From Betaproteobacteria bacterium (GTDB taxonomy: Bacteria; Pseudomonadota; Gammaproteobacteria; Burkholderiales; Rhodocyclaceae), in contig JADJBM010000008.1 of assembly GCA_016703785.1 (NCBI GenBank), forward strand, positions 1-64,000: a DNA stretch of 64,000 bases, written 5' to 3'. Below are positions 32,401 to 41,142 of this stretch, one piece after another. The notes under the pieces were generated by a model, which was not told where the DNA came from, did no database searches, and was given only the letters and a program-made list of their open reading frames with translations. The first letter of the stretch is position 1, and each line of letters starts with the position of its first letter. Made by a program: the position numbers and the translations under genes.

Positions 32401-35400
32401 TGTGGTGACGCTCTCCGGTAGCGTCTTCATCACCGACTACCAGTTGGCGATCCGTGCCGTCACTTTCAACAATTCTGCCGGTTCGCCGGACCTGACCGCA
32501 CGCACCCTCACGGTGACCGTGACCGACGGCAGCAATGTCAGCAACACCGCGACGACCACGATCAACATGATCGCCGCGAACAATCCTCCGGTTGCCAATG
32601 CCGTTACCGCCAGCGGCAACGAGGATGTGTTGATCCCCATCACCCTGACCGGCACGGATTCCGACGGCAGCGTCGCCAACTTCACGCTGTCCACCCTGCC
32701 AGCCTACGGTCAGCTCTATCTCGATGCGGCGATGACCCAATTGGCACCCACCGGCACCCTGCTGGCGGCCAGCGGCAACGCCCTGACGCTCTACTACAAG
32801 CCACCGGTCGACTGGAACGGCAGCGCGAACTTCAACTACCAGGCCGTGGACAACCTGGGCGGCGTATCCGGCTCCGCCGCGGCCACGCTCAACGTCGCCG
32901 CGGTCAACGACGGTACGCCGCTCGCGGCCAACGACACCTTCTCCACCGTGCTCGGCACGCCGATTATCATCAGCAAGGCGGCGCTGCTCGCCAACGACAC
33001 GCTGTTCGACCATGCCGCCATCGTTTCGTCCTCCACCCTGCCCGGCCTAGTCGACAACGGCAGCTACTACACCTGGACGCCGGGCGCGGCAGGCTCGACG
33101 AGCTTCACCTACACGCTGCAGGACGATGACGGCCAGACCAGCACGGCCACGGTCAATCTCACGGCTCATGGCGCCACCGACGACCTGGCCACGGTGCAGG
33201 AATCCGCCCTCATCGGCGGCGCCGGCAGCAATGTCGCCAGTGGCAACCTCTTCGCTGGCAGCGAGACCAACACCAGCGTGCTCAGCATCAACGGCATCAC
33301 GCCGGTAAGCGGCACGATCACGGTGACGACCGCCATCGGCCAGCTGGTGGTCAACAGCACCAACGGCAACTACACCTACACGCTCAACAGCGTCGCCGAC
33401 AACAGCGCGCCCGCCAACGATGCCGGCATCACCGAAGTCTTCAATTACGTCGGCAACAACTCCTCTGCTGCCCTGCGCGTCACGGTGCAGGACGATCGCC
33501 CCATCGCCGCCGATGCGGAAGTGATGATCCCGGAAAGCTCCCTGCCGAGCTACAACATCGTGCTCGTGGTGGACACTTCCGGCAGCATGACCGAGGAAGT
33601 CCGCTCCGTGGCCGCCGACGGCACCGTCACCGTGATGACGCGGATGGAGATCGCCAAGCTCGCCCTCACAAGGCTGGTGGAGGAGTTCTTCTCGCAATCG
33701 TCGGACGTGCAAGTCCGGATCGTCGATTTCGACAGCAGCGCGGCCATCGAGAACGGCGGCGCCTGGTTCACCACCGAGGAAGCCACGGTTGCCTACATCA
33801 ACAGCACCGCGCCGGATTACCTCCCGGCGGACAACGGAACAAACTTCCAGGCGGCGCTCGACCAGACCCGCACTGCCCTCGGCAGCCCGGCCGCACCGGA
33901 TGCCGGCCGCCAGAACATCGTCTATTTTGTTTCCGACGGCGACCCGACATCCGGCGCGACCGCGACCGGCATCACGAACTACCTGAACTACATCGCCGGC
34001 AGCAACGTCCAGTCCTTCGCCGTCGGCATCGGCACCGGCATCAGCAATCCTGCCTGGCTCAACCAGATCCACAATGTGGACGCGCTTGGCGACGGCAACG
34101 TGGACAACGCCATCATCGTCCCCGATGTGAGCCGGCTCGAGGAGCAGCTTCTGGCCACCGTCCCCGCTTCCTACGGCGGCAACGTGGTGTCGGCCAATAG
34201 CGCACAGGGCATCGTCTTCGGCGCCGACGGCGGCTACATCAGCTCGATATCGATCATGTTGGATACGGACGGCAACCCCGCCACGGCAGAACAGAACGTC
34301 ACGTTCAGCTACAACAACGCCACCAACAGCATCAGCTGCAGCGGACCCTTCCCGCCCGGCTTCCCCACTACCGGCAACCTGCTCACGCTGAACGCGGCAA
34401 AAGGCTTCGACCACGGCATCCTGGTGTTCAACTTCGAGAGCGGCGACTACACCTACTACACCGCCGGGGTTGCCACCGAGGGGGACACCTTCAGCCTGTC
34501 CTTCACCGCCACCGACCTGGACGGCGACGCCGTCTCCGCCGTGCAGACGATCCGCGTCGTCGACGGCAAGCCGGTTGCCAATCCGGACACCGACACGCTG
34601 ACGGCGCTGGAGACCTTCCTCGAGGGCAACGTCATCACAGGCGTCGGCACAGACGGCGGCAGTGCGCTCGGCGCGCAGCTCACCAGCTTCACACCGCAGG
34701 GAACCGGCGTCGACATACCGGCCGACAACGCCAGCATCACCTCGATCGTCTTCAAGGGCGTCACCTACAACCTGATCGTCAACAGCAGCGGCACCGCCTC
34801 CGGCGGCAGCTACACCGTCAGCGGCGGGCATCTGACCTGGAACCATGCCAGCAATGGCAGCCAGCTGATTTTCGACGACAACGGCTATTACCGCTATTCG
34901 CCGCCGACGGCCGATGTGCCCAATCCGGCCACCAGCCCGACAAACCTGGTCGTCAACTTCACCTCGGCCGCCGCCCATGCCGGCACGGGCGTCACGCTCC
35001 TGGGCATGCTGCGCGACAGCAGCGTGCCGGGTTCGGCCACGGTGTCCTACAGCGGCACCAATGGCGCCGGGGTCAGCAGTCCGGGCGACGACACCAGCAA
35101 CCTGGACGATCTCGAGTCGCTGGTCGTGGACTTCGACCGCTCCATTTACGCCCAGGGCGTGCAGGGGCTGCGCTTCCAGGTCTATGCGCAAAACGACTCC
35201 GCTGTCACCTTCACCTTCTACGGCATCGATGGCGAACGCCTGGGCCAGCACGCCATCGGCGCCAACGGCGGCACCACGACCTGGTACGACATGCCGGCAA
35301 GCCTCAGCAACGTCAGCCGCGTAACGGCGCTGGTGAGCGACGACACCTACTTCTCCACCCCCAGGGTACGCATCCGCGCGGTGGAGTTCGACGGCGTGCT

Positions 35401-36250
35401 CAACGATGCGGCCGCAGCGCCCGTTGCGCCCGAACTGGTCGAGTACACGCTGACCGACAGCGATGGCGACACCTCGACCGCCAGCCTGACGCTGAATGTC
35501 GTCACCAACCACTTCGCGGGCGACGGCAGCACCAACACGATCATCGGCACGGCTGCCAACGACCAGATCATCGGTCTCGGCGGCAACGACACGCTCAGCG
35601 GCGGTGGCGGCCACGACATCATCCAGGGCGGCGACGGCGACGATGTCATCGACGGCGGCGACGGCGACGATACGCTGACCGGCGGTGCCGGCAATGACGC
35701 CATCACCGGCGGCGCCGGCAACGACATTTTGCGCGGACAGGAGGGCAACGACACGCTCATCGGCGGCGACGGCAACGATCGCCTCGAGGGCGGCGCGGGC
35801 AACGACGTCCTCATCGGAGGCGCCGGCAACGACGTCCTCATCGGCGGCCCCGGCACCGACACGCTGACCGGCGGACTCGGCGCCGACGTCTTCAAGTGGG
35901 AACTGGCGGACCGCGGCGTCAAGGGCAACCCGGCGACGGACACCGTGACCGACTTCGACGCCGCACCCTTCGGGTCGGGCGGAGACGTGCTGGACCTGCG
36001 CGACCTGCTGTCCAATGAAAGCCACACCGCCGGCAGCACCGGCAACCTGAGCAGCTTCCTGCACTTCGAACAGTCGGGCAGCGACACCGTGGTCCGCATC
36101 AGCACGACGGGCGGCTTCAGCGGCGGCTATGTGCCGAACCAGGAGGACCACACCATCCTGCTGCAGGGCGTCGACCTGATCGGCGGCTTCAGCACCGACC
36201 AGCAGGTGATTCAGGACATGCTCAACAAGGGCAAGCTGATCACGGACTGA
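20404..36250 (+). CDS. Giant LapA-like type I secreted adhesin (frame broken by indels in repeats)
   Basis: Cell-surface biofilm adhesin, about 5,280 residues if the frame is restored. The N-terminal retention module (about 1-150, MAAGDIIGKVASIQGQAF) has a LapG-type cleavage site TAAG at residues 113-116. Exactly 27 near-identical 102-residue Ig-like repeats (20928-29189) follow. Next come cadherin/VCBS-like domains (about 29190-33500), a vWFA domain with MIDAS motif DTSGSM (about 33540-34180), further beta-rich domains, RTX nonapeptides (GGAGNDVLIGG, about 35540-35880) and a C-terminal secretion region. The repeats contain about 16 single-base indels while the unique 7 kb after them has none. 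The gene is therefore probably intact in the cell. Terminator hairpins follow the stop. Confidence 0.88.
20740..20751 (+). other. Predicted LapG protease cleavage site (TAAG)
   Basis: Codons 113-116 of the adhesin read Thr-Ala-Ala-Gly within LLEETAAGLSGGG. This is the di-alanine motif cut by LapG in Pseudomonas LapA, at nearly the same distance from the N-terminus. It follows a folded plug-like module and precedes a Gly-rich linker. Confidence 0.8.
20928..29189 (+). repeat. 27 tandem copies of a 306-bp unit
   Basis: The span equals 27 x 306 bp. Each unit encodes VDTTASATITVDAITADD ... GDAAPGDTVSFT-x-NGTPYSG ... DATVTGTDAAGN. Units differ at few places: DDLVNAAEAG, DDVINAAEAG or DDLINAAEAG; GSVGG, GTVGG or GAVGG; and the codon between ACC and AACGGC. 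One unit (about 27060-27140) is more divergent (NITADDIVNALEAGG). Net length is 2 bp short of a perfect multiple because of indels. Confidence 0.95.
35540..35880 (+). other. RTX calcium-binding nonapeptide repeats of the adhesin
   Basis: Tandem GGxGxDxLx motifs (GLGGNDTLSGGGGHDII, GGDGDDVIDGGDGDDTL, GGAGNDVLIGG). They bind calcium outside the cell and drive folding after type I secretion. They are followed by a region with ADVFKW and TVTDFD, typical of type I secretion C-termini. Confidence 0.92.
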
Positions 36251-36388
36251 AAACGAAGTTTCAGTGCAGGGTAATGCCCGCGTGAGCGGGCGTTATGCCG
36301 GAACTAGAGTCAGTACCACAGAATCAAATGCTGGCACTAGCCGCCGCAGGACGGCGCGATCGGCTGCAGCCGATCGCGCGACTGGCCG
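36251..36388. terminator. Convergent terminator region between adhesin and lapD
   Basis: The gap contains AATGCCCGC-GTGA-GCGGGCGTT (36273-36294) and a perfect 26-bp palindrome (36354-36379) centred on GGCTGCAGCC. Between them lies a dispersed-repeat copy (36303-36353). The hairpins can stop transcription from both sides; poly-T tracts are absent, so termination is an inference. Confidence 0.5.
36303..36353 (+). repeat. Dispersed repeat copy after the adhesin
   Basis: CTAGAGTCAGTACCACAG, a short spacer, then GCTGGCACTAG and CCGCCGCAGGACGG. It combines both repeat motifs in one copy. Confidence 0.7.
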
Positions 36389-38308
36389 CTAGGCTGGTTC
36401 CTTCACTGCCGGACCGGTGGCGCCGTCGAATCCCACGCCGGCGAGCGCCTTCAATTCGGCCTCGCTCACCACGCCTTCGGCGATCACCTGGATGCCGATG
36501 CCGTGGACAATCGCGCACAGACCCTTCAGGAAGGCCTGATTGCCCGGGTTCGATTCCAGCCCGCGCACGAAGCTCGCATCGACCTTGATGTAATCCAGTC
36601 CGAGGCCGTGCAGCTGCCCGATCTGGCTGAACTGTCGGCCGAAATGCTCGATGCCGACACGGCATCCGCGGGCTTTCAATTCCCCGCACAAGTCGCGGAA
36701 TTCCTCGAAATGGCTCAGCGCACCGTTTTCAGCCACTTCGATCCAAAGGCGCCGCGCCGGCTCGCCGTGCTGCCGAAGCTGACTTTGCAATTTCGCGCGG
36801 AAATCCCTGTCCTGCAGCGAACTGGCCGAGAGGTTTACCGCAAGTCCTTTCAGGGCAGGCTTTCCAGCCAGTTCCGCCAGGCCCAGCGAAACCGCGGACA
36901 AATCGAGCCTGGAAGTCAGCTTGAGCCGTTCGGCGATCGGCAGGAAGCGGCCCGCCGGCAGCCACTCGCCGCGGTCGTCCAGCATCAGCCGCAGCGGGCA
37001 CTCGCGGTGAATCAGCTTCCCGGCGAAATCTGCCACGGGGAATGAAATCAGCTTGACCCAGCGCTCGTCGAGCGCATGCCGGATCAGCCGCGACCACTCG
37101 TCCGCGCTGCGCGGCGCCTCCTCGCCCGCGGCCTGGCCGGCTTCGCGGATAGCATTGGCGCCTTCGGCTTCCGCCGCCGCCAGCGCCGCATCGACCTGGG
37201 ACAGGGCCGCGCTCAACTCGACCCCGCGCGGGAACATTCCCATGCCGATATGCGCCGCGGGCGCCTCGGCCACGTAGGAAGCCGCCTCCTGCACCAGGCT
37301 CTGCAACAGGCTTTCGGCCTGCTCGCGCACGCCGCTCTGTCCCGCGATGAGCAAGGCGAAATCCGCCCCGTTCAACCGCGCCGCCAGGCTGTCCGCATGC
37401 TGCCCGCTTGCCTTGCCGAGGATCGACGCGAAGCCTCGCAGCAGTTCATCCGTCGCCTCGCGGCCCAGGCGGCGATTGATGCCGGCCAGATCCGCCACGC
37501 GCACCAGGATCAATCCGATCCCATGCGAATCCTCCGCCTCCAGCGCATCGTGCAGGCGGGCGAGGAAATGGCCGCGGTTGGCCAGCCCGGTCAGCGCATC
37601 GCAGTTCGCCTCGCGGCGCACCGCATCGAGCCGAGCAGCCTCCTCGCCGAACATGGTCTTCAAGCGGACGACGGTCGCATTCATCGCCGTCGCCAGCTGG
37701 CGCAATTCCGGCACGGCCGGCTCGTCGATGGTGATGAAGCGCCGCTCGGTGATCGCCCTCGCTTGGCCGATGACCGCTGCCAGCGGCTTGCGCAGGCGGC
37801 GCAGGATCAACGTACCCAGGTAGCCGCCGATCAGCGTCGCCACGAAGAGGGCCCCGGCCAGCTCCCAAACGCTTTTCCACAGCGCCTCGTAGGCAAAGCG
37901 GCTGTGGCTCTCCAGCAGCACCGTGCCGAACTGCTTCCAGCCACTGCTGATCTGCGCCTGCCCCGGCTGCGCCACGATCGGCAGGAGCCGTGCAAACCAC
38001 GCCGGCGCGCCGTTATAGCCGCCAGCCGCCCGGCGCTCGGCGATCGTCTTGCCCAGGGGATCCGTAACGCGGATCGACTCGTAATGGCCGCTGTCGAAGA
38101 GGGCGGAAACCGCCAGCTCGACTTCCACCGCATCCGGTTCGCGCAGGCTGAGCGAAAGCGCCAGCGCCGCGGCGTTGTCGGTATTCTTCATAGCCAGCTG
38201 CTCGGACAGGTAAATGCGTGCGCTCAGCGAGGAAGCCAGCAGACTGCCGGCCAGCGCCACCAGCATGCTGACGATGACGGCCAGCCAAAGTTGACGATAC
38301 ATCGACAT
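36389..38308 (-). CDS. lapD: LapD-like c-di-GMP receptor (degenerate GGDEF and EAL)
   Basis: 639-residue inner-membrane protein that would bind cytoplasmic c-di-GMP and hold LapG in the periplasm. Membrane helices lie at about 8-28 and 148-168, enclosing a periplasmic LapD/MoxY-like domain with GWKQFG at 123-128, similar to the loop whose Trp grips LapG. A HAMP region follows. The GGDEF motif is NGADF (313-317) and the EAL motif is ECP (436-438), with EHFG in place of DDFG, so neither catalysis is expected. The gene is 39 bp downstream of lapG and convergent with the adhesin. Confidence 0.9.
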   Translation of the reverse strand: MSMYRQLWLAVIVSMLVALAGSLLASSLSARIYLSEQLAMKNTDNAAALALSLSLREPDAVEVELAVSALFDSGHYESIRVTDPLGKTIAERRAAGGYNGAPAWFARLLPIVAQPGQAQISSGWKQFGTVLLESHSRFAYEALWKSVWELAGALFVATLIGGYLGTLILRRLRKPLAAVIGQARAITERRFITIDEPAVPELRQLATAMNATVVRLKTMFGEEAARLDAVRREANCDALTGLANRGHFLARLHDALEAEDSHGIGLILVRVADLAGINRRLGREATDELLRGFASILGKASGQHADSLAARLNGADFALLIAGQSGVREQAESLLQSLVQEAASYVAEAPAAHIGMGMFPRGVELSAALSQVDAALAAAEAEGANAIREAGQAAGEEAPRSADEWSRLIRHALDERWVKLISFPVADFAGKLIHRECPLRLMLDDRGEWLPAGRFLPIAERLKLTSRLDLSAVSLGLAELAGKPALKGLAVNLSASSLQDRDFRAKLQSQLRQHGEPARRLWIEVAENGALSHFEEFRDLCGELKARGCRVGIEHFGRQFSQIGQLHGLGLDYIKVDASFVRGLESNPGNQAFLKGLCAIVHGIGIQVIAEGVVSEAELKALAGVGFDGATGPAVKEPA

Positions 38309-38347
38309 AATCGTTCTTTCTTCGACAAGTACTTCGTTAAAGAATGC

Positions 38348-38986
38348 TCAAAACGCGAACCCCTCGGCCTTCGCCCGGTTCAGCAGGTCCTGCCAGCGCG
38401 TCAATCGACCAACACCCGTCGAACTTGGCACGCCCCTTGCAACCGGATTCGACCAGATGCCCATGCTGTTGAAACTGAACACCGGCTGCAGATCCGGGCG
38501 GCGGGACGCAGGTCGGATGTCCGTGATCAGGTTATCGAGCAGCAAGGGTTCCGCATCCGGCGTCTCGTAATAGGCAAGCACCATGTGGGCCTGCGTGACG
38601 TTGCTGGCCGATCCGCCGATGCGGGCCTTGACGTAGATCAGGCGCAACTGCTCGTTCGGCATTCCTGCGCTCAGCAGCGTGAAGTATTTCGCGATGGTGA
38701 AATCCTCGCAGTCGGCTTGCCCCTTGGCCAGCGTCTCGAGTGGAGTCGCCCAGTAGTCTGTCTGTCCCCATATCTTGATGTCGTCGAGAAAGAGGAGCTT
38801 GCGGTTGAAGAACTCGTTGATGCGGCGGAGCTTGTCTGGCGTCTCCAATGACTTGCCCTCCTCGATCAACTGCCGCCAGTCCTGGAACGACTGCGCCTGC
38901 CCGCCGTATCGAGTGAATGTCGCCAGCATCCTTTCCAGATCGGCACCGCCGGCCTGGCACAGCAGCAGCGTCGCCAACACGAGCAA
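38348..38986 (-). CDS. lapG: LapG-like periplasmic cysteine protease (BTLCP family)
   Basis: Bacterial transglutaminase-like cysteine protease that cuts the adhesin at TAAG. The 212-residue protein has the triad C93 (ADCEDF), H134 (AHMVLAYY) and D151 (LLLDNL). An N-terminal hydrophobic signal (LLVLATLLLC-like) precedes the mature start. The first usable start is TTG 38986, with GTG 38980 as alternative; no ATG with a ribosome site is in frame upstream. Family length is normal. Calcium-binding acidic residues near the Cys (CED) are present. It is divergent from lapE and upstream of lapD in one transcript. Confidence 0.9.
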   Translation of the reverse strand: MLVLATLLLCQAGGADLERMLATFTRYGGQAQSFQDWRQLIEEGKSLETPDKLRRINEFFNRKLLFLDDIKIWGQTDYWATPLETLAKGQADCEDFTIAKYFTLLSAGMPNEQLRLIYVKARIGGSASNVTQAHMVLAYYETPDAEPLLLDNLITDIRPASRRPDLQPVFSFNSMGIWSNPVARGVPSSTGVGRLTRWQDLLNRAKAEGFAF

Positions 38987-39015
38987 ACGAGGCCATGCAC
39001 CCAGGCGCGCCGGCC

Positions 39016-39061
39016 TGCGGGTTACCCGCGCATGCGCCTGCGGGTTACCCGCGCATGCGCT
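39016..39061. repeat. Two tandem 23-bp palindromic units in the lapG-lapE divergent promoter
   Basis: Units 39016-39038 and 39039-39061 are identical but for the last base. Each contains the palindrome GCGGGT-T-ACCCGC followed by GCATGCGC. They fill the space between two divergent starts, as expected for operator sites. Confidence 0.7.
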
Positions 39062-39086
39062 ATCATGTGGCCCTGAAAAAGTGCAT

Positions 39087-40922
39087 ATGAATTTATTGGA
39101 TCATCCGATAATGCCGCGTTTCCTAGCGTTCTTCTGCCTGCTGCTGATCTCGTCCCTTGTCCGCGCACAGGCGCCGACACTGAAGGATGCGGCACAAAAG
39201 GCCGTTCTTTCCAATCCGGAAGTACAGCAACGCTGGCATGCCTACAAGGCCACACAGGGTGAGCGCGACGCGGCTTTCGGCGGCTACCTGCCGCGCCTCG
39301 ACCTGTCCGCCAGCAAGGGACGGGAAAATCGCGACGACCCCCTGCTGGACAAGAACTTCACGCGCCAGTCGACTTCCCTGACCTTGACCCAGATGCTATA
39401 CGACGGGTTCGCCACGCGCAATGAAGTCCGCCGTTTCGATCACGCCCTCACCGTACGCCTGTTCGAGTTGCAGGAAGCCTCGGAAACCGCCGCGCTCGAG
39501 GCAGCGCGCGCCTACATCGACGTCCTGCGCTACCGCAAGCTGGTCGGACTGGCCGAGGAAAATTACGTCCAGCATCGATCCGTTTTCGAGCAAATCCAGA
39601 AAAAGGTGCAGGCCGGCGTGGGGCGCCGGGTCGACCTCGAGCAGGCCGCCGGCCGGCTGGCGCTGGCCGAAGCCAACCTGTTGACCGAGACGACCAACCT
39701 GCACGACGTCAGCGCACGCTACATGCGGGTCGTCGGCGAGAAGCCCGGCAAGGAAATGGAAGCACTGGCCAATCTCACCAAAGCCATGCCTAAAGATATG
39801 GCTGAAGCGCTGAGGACGGCCCAGCAGGGCAATCCGGCCCTGCTCGCCTCGGTGGAGAATGTCCGCTCGGCCCAGGCCGCGGCCCGTGTCCGCGACGCCG
39901 CTTACCAGCCGCGCTTCGACATCAGGCTCAAGCAGGAGCACGGCCGCAACCTCAATGGCTATTCAGGACAGCACGACAACAGCACGGCCGAAGTCGTCAT
40001 GAGCTGGAACCTTTTCAGCGGCTTCTCCGACCGTGCCCGTTCGCAGCAATACGCGGAACAATACAACGTGGCCCGCGACGTCCGTGACAAGACCTGCCGC
40101 GACATCCGCCAGGTCGTCGCCATCGCCTTCAACGACACGCGCAAGCTCACCGAACAGCTCGGCTACCTCGATCAGCACCAGCTCTCGATCGAGAAGGCCC
40201 GCGACGCCTACCGCAAGCAGTTCGACATCGGCCAGCGTACCCTGCTCGACCTGCTCGACAGCGAGAACGAACTGTTCCAGGCCCGGCGCGCCTACAGCAA
40301 TGCCGAGCACGACCTCGGCATCGCCTACTTGCGAACCCACGCCGGTCTCGGCAGCCTGCTTGCCACGCTGGGCATCTCCAGGGCAGCCGACCAGCCCCCC
40401 ACCCCGGAATCGTGGGCGGCGGGTGAAGATGCGCCAGAACATTGCCCGCCCGACGACCCCCTGCTGTACATCGCCAACAAGGATGCGCTCAACGCACGCG
40501 CCCTGGAACTGCTCAAGGAAACCGCGCCGGCGCCCGTGCCATCCGCAGCATCTGCTCCCGTCTCGCAGCCCGGGCCTGAGCGCGCCGTCGCCGAGGCACT
40601 GCAGGCCTGGTCGAAAGCCTGGTCGGGCCGCAACGTGCAGGCCTACCTGGATGCCTACGCCCCCGCCTTCGCCCCATCCGACGGCGGCACTCGCGACACC
40701 TGGGCGGAAAAACGCAAGGCCGCGCTCTCGCGAGCCAAGGATATTTCGCTCGACATCCGAGATATCAAACTCGTCGTCAAAGACGCGAAGCACGCCAGCA
40801 CTGTCTTCAAGCAGGCCTACCGCTCAGAGCAATATAAGGACGTCGTCCAAAAAACCCTTGATTGGGAACTGATCGACGGCCGCTGGCTGATCGCCCGGGA
40901 AACGACAGAGCCGCTCAGGTAG
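39087..40922 (+). CDS. lapE: TolC-family outer membrane factor, LapE-like, with C-terminal NTF2-like domain
   Basis: Outer-membrane channel of the adhesin exporter, 611 residues. A signal peptide (LAFFCLLLISSLVRAQA) is followed by the two TolC helical repeats (about 30-450: LTLTQMLYDGFATRNEV; VVMSWNLFSGFSDRARSQQY; GQRTLLDLLDSENELFQARR). Residues about 500-611 form an extra domain (AVAEALQAWSKAWSGRNVQA, ending LDWELIDGRWLIARE) that looks like an NTF2/SnoaL fold. That extension is absent from standard TolC proteins; its role is unknown, perhaps periplasmic binding. ATG 39087 is used; ATG 39111 (MPRFLAFF) is equally possible and gives a neater signal peptide. The gene is followed by a bidirectional terminator. 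Confidence 0.88.
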   Translation: MNLLDHPIMPRFLAFFCLLLISSLVRAQAPTLKDAAQKAVLSNPEVQQRWHAYKATQGERDAAFGGYLPRLDLSASKGRENRDDPLLDKNFTRQSTSLTLTQMLYDGFATRNEVRRFDHALTVRLFELQEASETAALEAARAYIDVLRYRKLVGLAEENYVQHRSVFEQIQKKVQAGVGRRVDLEQAAGRLALAEANLLTETTNLHDVSARYMRVVGEKPGKEMEALANLTKAMPKDMAEALRTAQQGNPALLASVENVRSAQAAARVRDAAYQPRFDIRLKQEHGRNLNGYSGQHDNSTAEVVMSWNLFSGFSDRARSQQYAEQYNVARDVRDKTCRDIRQVVAIAFNDTRKLTEQLGYLDQHQLSIEKARDAYRKQFDIGQRTLLDLLDSENELFQARRAYSNAEHDLGIAYLRTHAGLGSLLATLGISRAADQPPTPESWAAGEDAPEHCPPDDPLLYIANKDALNARALELLKETAPAPVPSAASAPVSQPGPERAVAEALQAWSKAWSGRNVQAYLDAYAPAFAPSDGGTRDTWAEKRKAALSRAKDISLDIRDIKLVVKDAKHASTVFKQAYRSEQYKDVVQKTLDWELIDGRWLIARETTEPLR

Positions 40923-40936
40923 CGTAGGCAAAAAGA

Positions 40937-40965
40937 AAAAAGCCGGTTTGCATGACCGGCTTTTT
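40937..40965. terminator. Bidirectional terminator between lapE and tRNA-Ser
   Basis: AAAAAGCCGGT-TTGCATG-ACCGGCTTTTT has a 6-bp GC-rich stem plus A/T arms, so it works for lapE on the plus strand and for the tRNA on the minus strand. Confidence 0.9.
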
Positions 40966-40975
40966 GTGAGTGTGG

Positions 40976-41065
<90 letters not shown>

Positions 41066-41142
41066 GGAGGCGCGCATTCTACACCAATCCCCCTCTTGAT
41101 GCGACGCGGGGGGAGCATTCCCCTCCTCTGCACAGGGGCCAC

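Noticed and set aside
33047..36151. A 1,034-codon open frame on the minus strand inside the adhesin gene
   Set aside because: It is antisense to well-defined vWFA and RTX domains and has no recognisable protein features; high GC keeps it open.
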